Shown here one piece after another: positions 60,961 to 64,000 of a DNA stretch of 64,000 bases (position 1 is its first letter; each line of letters starts with the position of its first letter). A program made the position numbers and the translations under genes. Source of the DNA: Tetmemena sp. SeJ-2015 (Eukaryota > Ciliophora > Spirotrichea > Sporadotrichida > Oxytrichidae); NCBI GenBank assembly GCA_027382625.1, contig JAJKFJ010022651.1, positions 89,735 through 153,734 on the forward strand, given 5' to 3'. Below the pieces are notes generated by a model that was given only the letters and a program-made list of their open reading frames with translations, had not been told where the DNA came from and ran no database searches.

Positions 60961-61723
60961 TCCTCATGGGAAAGCTTCTACCCGGGGGAGGACACCCCTC
61001 GGAAGGGGAGGGGGTCCGCTTCTGGGAGGGCGGGTGATGCCAGTTTGTAGCGGGTTAAGCAGAAATTTAAATGTTACCTTGGAATTTTTGAGGTAGGAGT
61101 AGAGGTCCCCCTTGGAGCTAACTTCGTTTCCCAGCTGCTTGCTGTGACGATGTGGTCTGGTTGATGCTCGTGGACCCCTCGGGTTTTGAATTTTCATTCA
61201 TGACTGGAGTAAATTTGGGTCTCTCTGGTCCCCCCTTTAAAAAAGTTTAAAGTTTTAAATTTAAATTTGAGGTAATTAAACTTTTAAAATTTGAGCTTGG
61301 GTACTTAATATAGCGCTCTTCTATTAAAATTTGGGGGGCGACCCATATTTTTGTAGGAATAAACTTGTGTCCCCGAAGCTGCATAGCGCTGGTAAATCTA
61401 GGGCTCGCGCTGGGTAGGTTGCTTTCTCTGTCTGCAGCGGGCTCCCCCTTGCATTGGGTTGAGACTCTAAAGAAGGAATTAGGTATGGTTTTGGATGTTT
61501 TTTATGAGGAAAAAGGTATGCTTTTGGACATTTCAGGGAGGGTATGGATTTGGATGTTTTCCATGAGCGAAAAGGTATGGTCTTGGACACTGCTTACCTT
61601 GAGGAAGGGTGAGGGAGCGCTAAGCCATGCTGGGGCTGAGTGGGGTGGCTCCTAGGCTATGGTTCACTGGGTGACTAAAGTTTAAGTGCCTGATTATTTA
61701 ATAGGAATAATTTACTATTTAAT
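60961..61723. other. Transposon-region spacer
   Basis: Mixed composition with several G runs (61010-61030, 61330s) and short A/T-rich parts. A purine-rich tract (61490-61590) contains imperfect tandem repetition of a GGTATGxTTTTGGA-like unit on the plus strand. No gene recognised. Confidence 0.4.
61490..61592 (+). repeat. Imperfect short tandem repeat
   Basis: Four loose copies of a roughly 25-35-bp unit of the form GGTATGGxTTTGGAxxTTTT (near 61481, 61516, 61548, 61577), interspersed with ATGAGxxAAAA. Too diverged for an exact period by eye. Confidence 0.4.
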
Positions 61724-63220
61724 ATGGAGAGCGCAAGCCAATCTCAAGGCATGAGCCGCACAGCCCAGTGCGCTGAGCAGGCGAGTCCTCGGCCTTATGA
61801 AAGCAGCGGCTTCGCTGCGCAAGGAAGCCTCGTGCCTGAGCAGCGAACGCGAGGCCAGCGGGGCTACCACGATTGGCTGGAGGAATGGCTGTCGCGAAGG
61901 CGAGGGCAGGGGAAACGAGAGGGCCCAACGGCCCAGGCTCCTGCTCAGGTGCGCGCATTGCCACAGAGTCTACAAGCCCAAGGAGCTCAAGAGGCATGCC
62001 GTGGTCCATGCGCGCGCCAAGGGCTGCTACCAACAATTAAAAATCAGAGGCACGTATTAGTGCAAGCTCTGCAGCGATGGAGCGAGGGCGTTCCCTACCT
62101 CTCGCGCCCTCAAGGCGCACCTGGCTAGCCATAGCAAGGAGGATCTCTTGCGCTCTGGGTACAGCCCTCTAGTCCTGAAACAGCTTAAGCTCGACGCTCC
62201 TCCACCAGGAGCTCCTCACCAAGACGCCATCGCTGCAGAGGCAGCTATACCCTGCGCGCTGACACTGACTTCGAAGCTGCCCGAGATCACAGCGGCAGAT
62301 TCCGAAGTCGTGCTGCCACGCTAGCTGGGCCAGCTATGTCAGGCTCCCGTGCGGGGGCTCCAGCGCCCTTCAACTTGCGAGGAGCCCGTAAACCTGCCCT
62401 TCTTAAAGCCGGGCCCCTTAGTGAGGACTAGCGAAGGTATCGGCGGGCTCTTAATTTGGGTGGGAAATCCCATTCACAATTTGATGGGAGTCAAAACTTC
62501 CTTAGAGCACGTTGGAAGGTCGGGGGGGGGCCTTTTACTTCGAGGAGCCCCGAAGCAAGATAAAAGACGAAAGGCACCACTTTGCACTTCAGCAGGCAGG
62601 ACTTGCAAAAGGTGCAGGGGAACATGATGCGCCTTTTTCAAGACTTCAAGGGAACCCCCTACCTCAGGCAATAGGGCGTGCAGGGTTCCCACGAGGTCAG
62701 GAAGGTCTACATCTGGCGGGAGGGGATACTTTCATCTACAGAGAGTATGACTTTCAGCTTTGCAATTTTCCACACGAACCCCCCCCTGGATTTCTCGTCG
62801 GGGGTAATTGGTTTGTGCTTTAGCATAGTCGGAGCGTGCACCAGATTGGGGTTTACACAGTGCTCGCCCTTCCTTTCTTTTTGCATCATAGGGGAAAACC
62901 CCCCCCGAGGTCTTCCCGTGCAACTTTCCCTGCATGCAAGGCTGGGGTGGGGAAAACCTGGATCAGTGGCGCCGCCCTTCCCCTTTGGGTCAGACACCGC
63001 GGGGGAGGCAGAGGTGCTGGCGGCCAAGGGGCCCCGTTTCGACATTACTCCATGGGCCTCCCTCGTCGCAGCGGCTTCCTCAAAGACACACTCCTGTCGC
63101 TTTCCCCCAAAATAGTGGGTCGGTTAACACCGCCTTGGGCTGCAGTTTTTATAGCTTTGGGCTACACCAAAAGTCAGAGGTGGTTCATCGACGACCTCAT
63201 TGGATTCAAAGACGGAAGTT
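61724..63220 (+). CDS. C2H2 zinc-finger protein of the transposon-like region
   Basis: Start at 61724 (MESASQSQGMSRTAQCAEQA). After a frame change near 61940 come two zinc fingers: CAHCHRVYKPKELKRHAVVH and, after TAG read as Gln, CKLCSDGARAFPTSRALKAH with ASH completing the second. Then SKEDLLRSGYSPLVLKQLKL and an Ala/Pro/Leu-rich part. From 62350 the frame is unclear and broken at runs of G or C (62521, 62780, 62890); open pieces include LHFSRQDLQKVQGNMMRLFQ and, at the end, LLSLSPKIVGRLTPPWAAVF with TGA near 63220. Zinc-finger ORFs occur in ciliate TBE elements, which is the closest known parallel; whether a kinase-like part exists here I cannot tell. Confidence 0.6.
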
Positions 63221-64000
63221 GACCCTAGATACATTTTCAAAAAGCTCAAGTAATTGTTTTAAAAAAACATTACATATTTATTTTGGGAGATTAAATTTTT
63301 TTCTATTTTTCTTCATGAATCTTTTCAAACCAATTAAAAAGAAATCATTTATAAGAATTTTCTCAGAGATATGAGAAAATATTACTATCAAGAATTTAAC
63401 TCATTTTGCAATTTCAAAGCTAAGACAAAAAAGCAACAACTCTCAGAACTTATATCTTGCTTGACTGAGTTTGTTTAAGAAAATAAGATTCTCGAGGGTT
63501 AGCCGCTGCACGGTGATTTTATAGGAACAAATTCCTAGAGACTAATTTTTTATCTAGGGTCCCTACTGCACCCAAAACTTATGATTTTAATAATGAACCC
63601 TTCGGCAAATTCAGACCAAATAACAAATTTACGGAGTCACAATTATTAAAATAATTCACCTATTGAAAAGCAAATTATTAAAATCTACTAATATTTATAC
63701 AGATTTAATCTTCAGCTCCTCAGAAAGCTAATAAAAAATCCAGCAATCATTAAACTTTTTTGGCACTATTACCATAAAGAGGGCTCATAGAGAATCGCCA
63801 AGAGCATGACTATGAGAAAATACTTTATGGCTTACTACGAAGCAGCGGAAAAGATTAGTAACTTGAAATATTTCTCTTAAGTCGCTTCAATAACTAACCA
63901 TAATTCTTTGCAGCTAACTTATCCTCGATAGAGTGAGGACTCAGCTAGCATGTAGAAATAACTTTAAAATAAAGAGTTTAGAGCTCTCACAATTTTCTAA
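63221..64000 (+). CDS. Unrecognised host-like coding segment, runs off right edge
   Basis: From about 63221 to the end there is no TGA in this frame, with 17 or so TAA/TAG codons. The internal Met at 63371 opens MRKYYYQEFNSFCNFKAKTK; later KQQLSELISCLTEFVQENKI, RFNLQLLRKLIKNPAIIKLF, MTMRKYFMAYYEAAEKISNL. Composition (Lys, Asn, Gln, Ile) matches the coding segment at 58455-59330 on the other side of the transposon-like region, so the two could be parts of one gene. No family recognised. Confidence 0.6.

Larger units (their letters stand above)
59300..63230. mobile_element. GC-rich transposon-like region (transposase + minus ORF + zinc-finger ORF)
   Basis: GC content rises sharply between about 59.3 and 63.2 kb, flanked by AT-rich host-like coding. 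It holds a DDE transposase of the Tc1/IS630 type, an oppositely oriented ORF and a two-finger C2H2 ORF. Oxytricha TBE transposons are known to carry a Tc1/mariner-like transposase, a second small ORF and a zinc-finger protein, so the gene set is similar; assignment to TBE is inference. I found no terminal inverted repeat and no C4A4 telomere-like ends. TAA/TAG are used for Gln inside its genes, so it is adapted to the host code. Confidence 0.6.

Noticed and set aside
62885..62910. Telomere-like repeat (GGGGAAAACCCC) at a transposon end
   Set aside because: GGGGAAAACCCCCCCCC occurs once within a coding-like stretch and is not a repeated C4A4 array.

Overview
The window reads as germline (micronuclear) DNA of a spirotrichous ciliate of the Oxytricha/Stylonychia type; the exact genus cannot be told from the sequence. 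Three things show this. First, TAA and TAG are read as glutamine and only TGA stops: for example TAA encodes the same P-loop Gln in most copies of a GTPase array. Second, genes are cut by short AT-rich inserts flanked by direct repeats (pointers); removing the insert plus one repeat restores known protein families. Third, some gene pieces are interleaved, inverted or displaced by kilobases yet match at their ends through longer pointers. Ordinary GT-AG introns are also present. Many genes carry single-base frame breaks that look like uncorrected long-read errors.

Layout. 1-2.8 kb: two unrecognised minus-strand genes. 3.8-6.9 kb: three minus-strand GH16 beta-glucanase paralogues, the middle one lacking the nucleophile Glu. 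7.7-18.0 kb: three GH31 alpha-glucosidase-like genes. GH31-1 and GH31-2 (plus strand, membrane-anchored, catalytic nucleophile lost) are interleaved: each gene's second block lies beyond a block of the other. GH31-3 (minus strand, catalytic residues intact) lies inside the last gap of GH31-1, whose penultimate segment is inverted on its far side. 18.3-20.9 kb: class II-like HMG-CoA reductase with a long extra C-terminal region. 21.4-22.9 kb: unrecognised, possibly mitochondrial protein. 23.2-27.5 kb: PPGG-repeat protein, p24/emp24 cargo receptor, kelch-BTB protein. 28-38.6 kb: low-complexity Gln/Asn/Ser-rich minus-strand genes, with the inverted C-terminal segment of HMG-CoA synthase inserted between two of them. 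38.8-39.9 kb: Rab7-like GTPase. 40.2-41.8 kb: main body of HMG-CoA synthase.

42.2-57.1 kb is a tandem array of about eight divergent Rab-like GTPase genes, each cut at the same positions. One copy carries a MITE-like element, another an unrelated inverted coding segment. A block of 714 G followed by 1,912 A, almost surely an assembly artefact, sits between two near-identical 2.3-kb repeats. From 57.7 kb GC content rises: a Tc1/IS630-type transposase, a minus-strand ORF and a C2H2 zinc-finger ORF resemble the gene set of ciliate germline transposons. They are flanked by AT-rich host-like coding sequence that runs off the right edge.

Functional links: the first two committed mevalonate-pathway enzymes (HMG-CoA synthase and reductase) lie about 20 kb apart, and the left third is rich in glycoside hydrolases, as suits a feeding ciliate. 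The most notable feature is the gene architecture: interwoven, inverted and displaced coding segments with 11-15-nt pointers, against 3-7-nt pointers at simple excisions. I saw no tRNA, rRNA, CRISPR array or C4A4-type telomere repeat.
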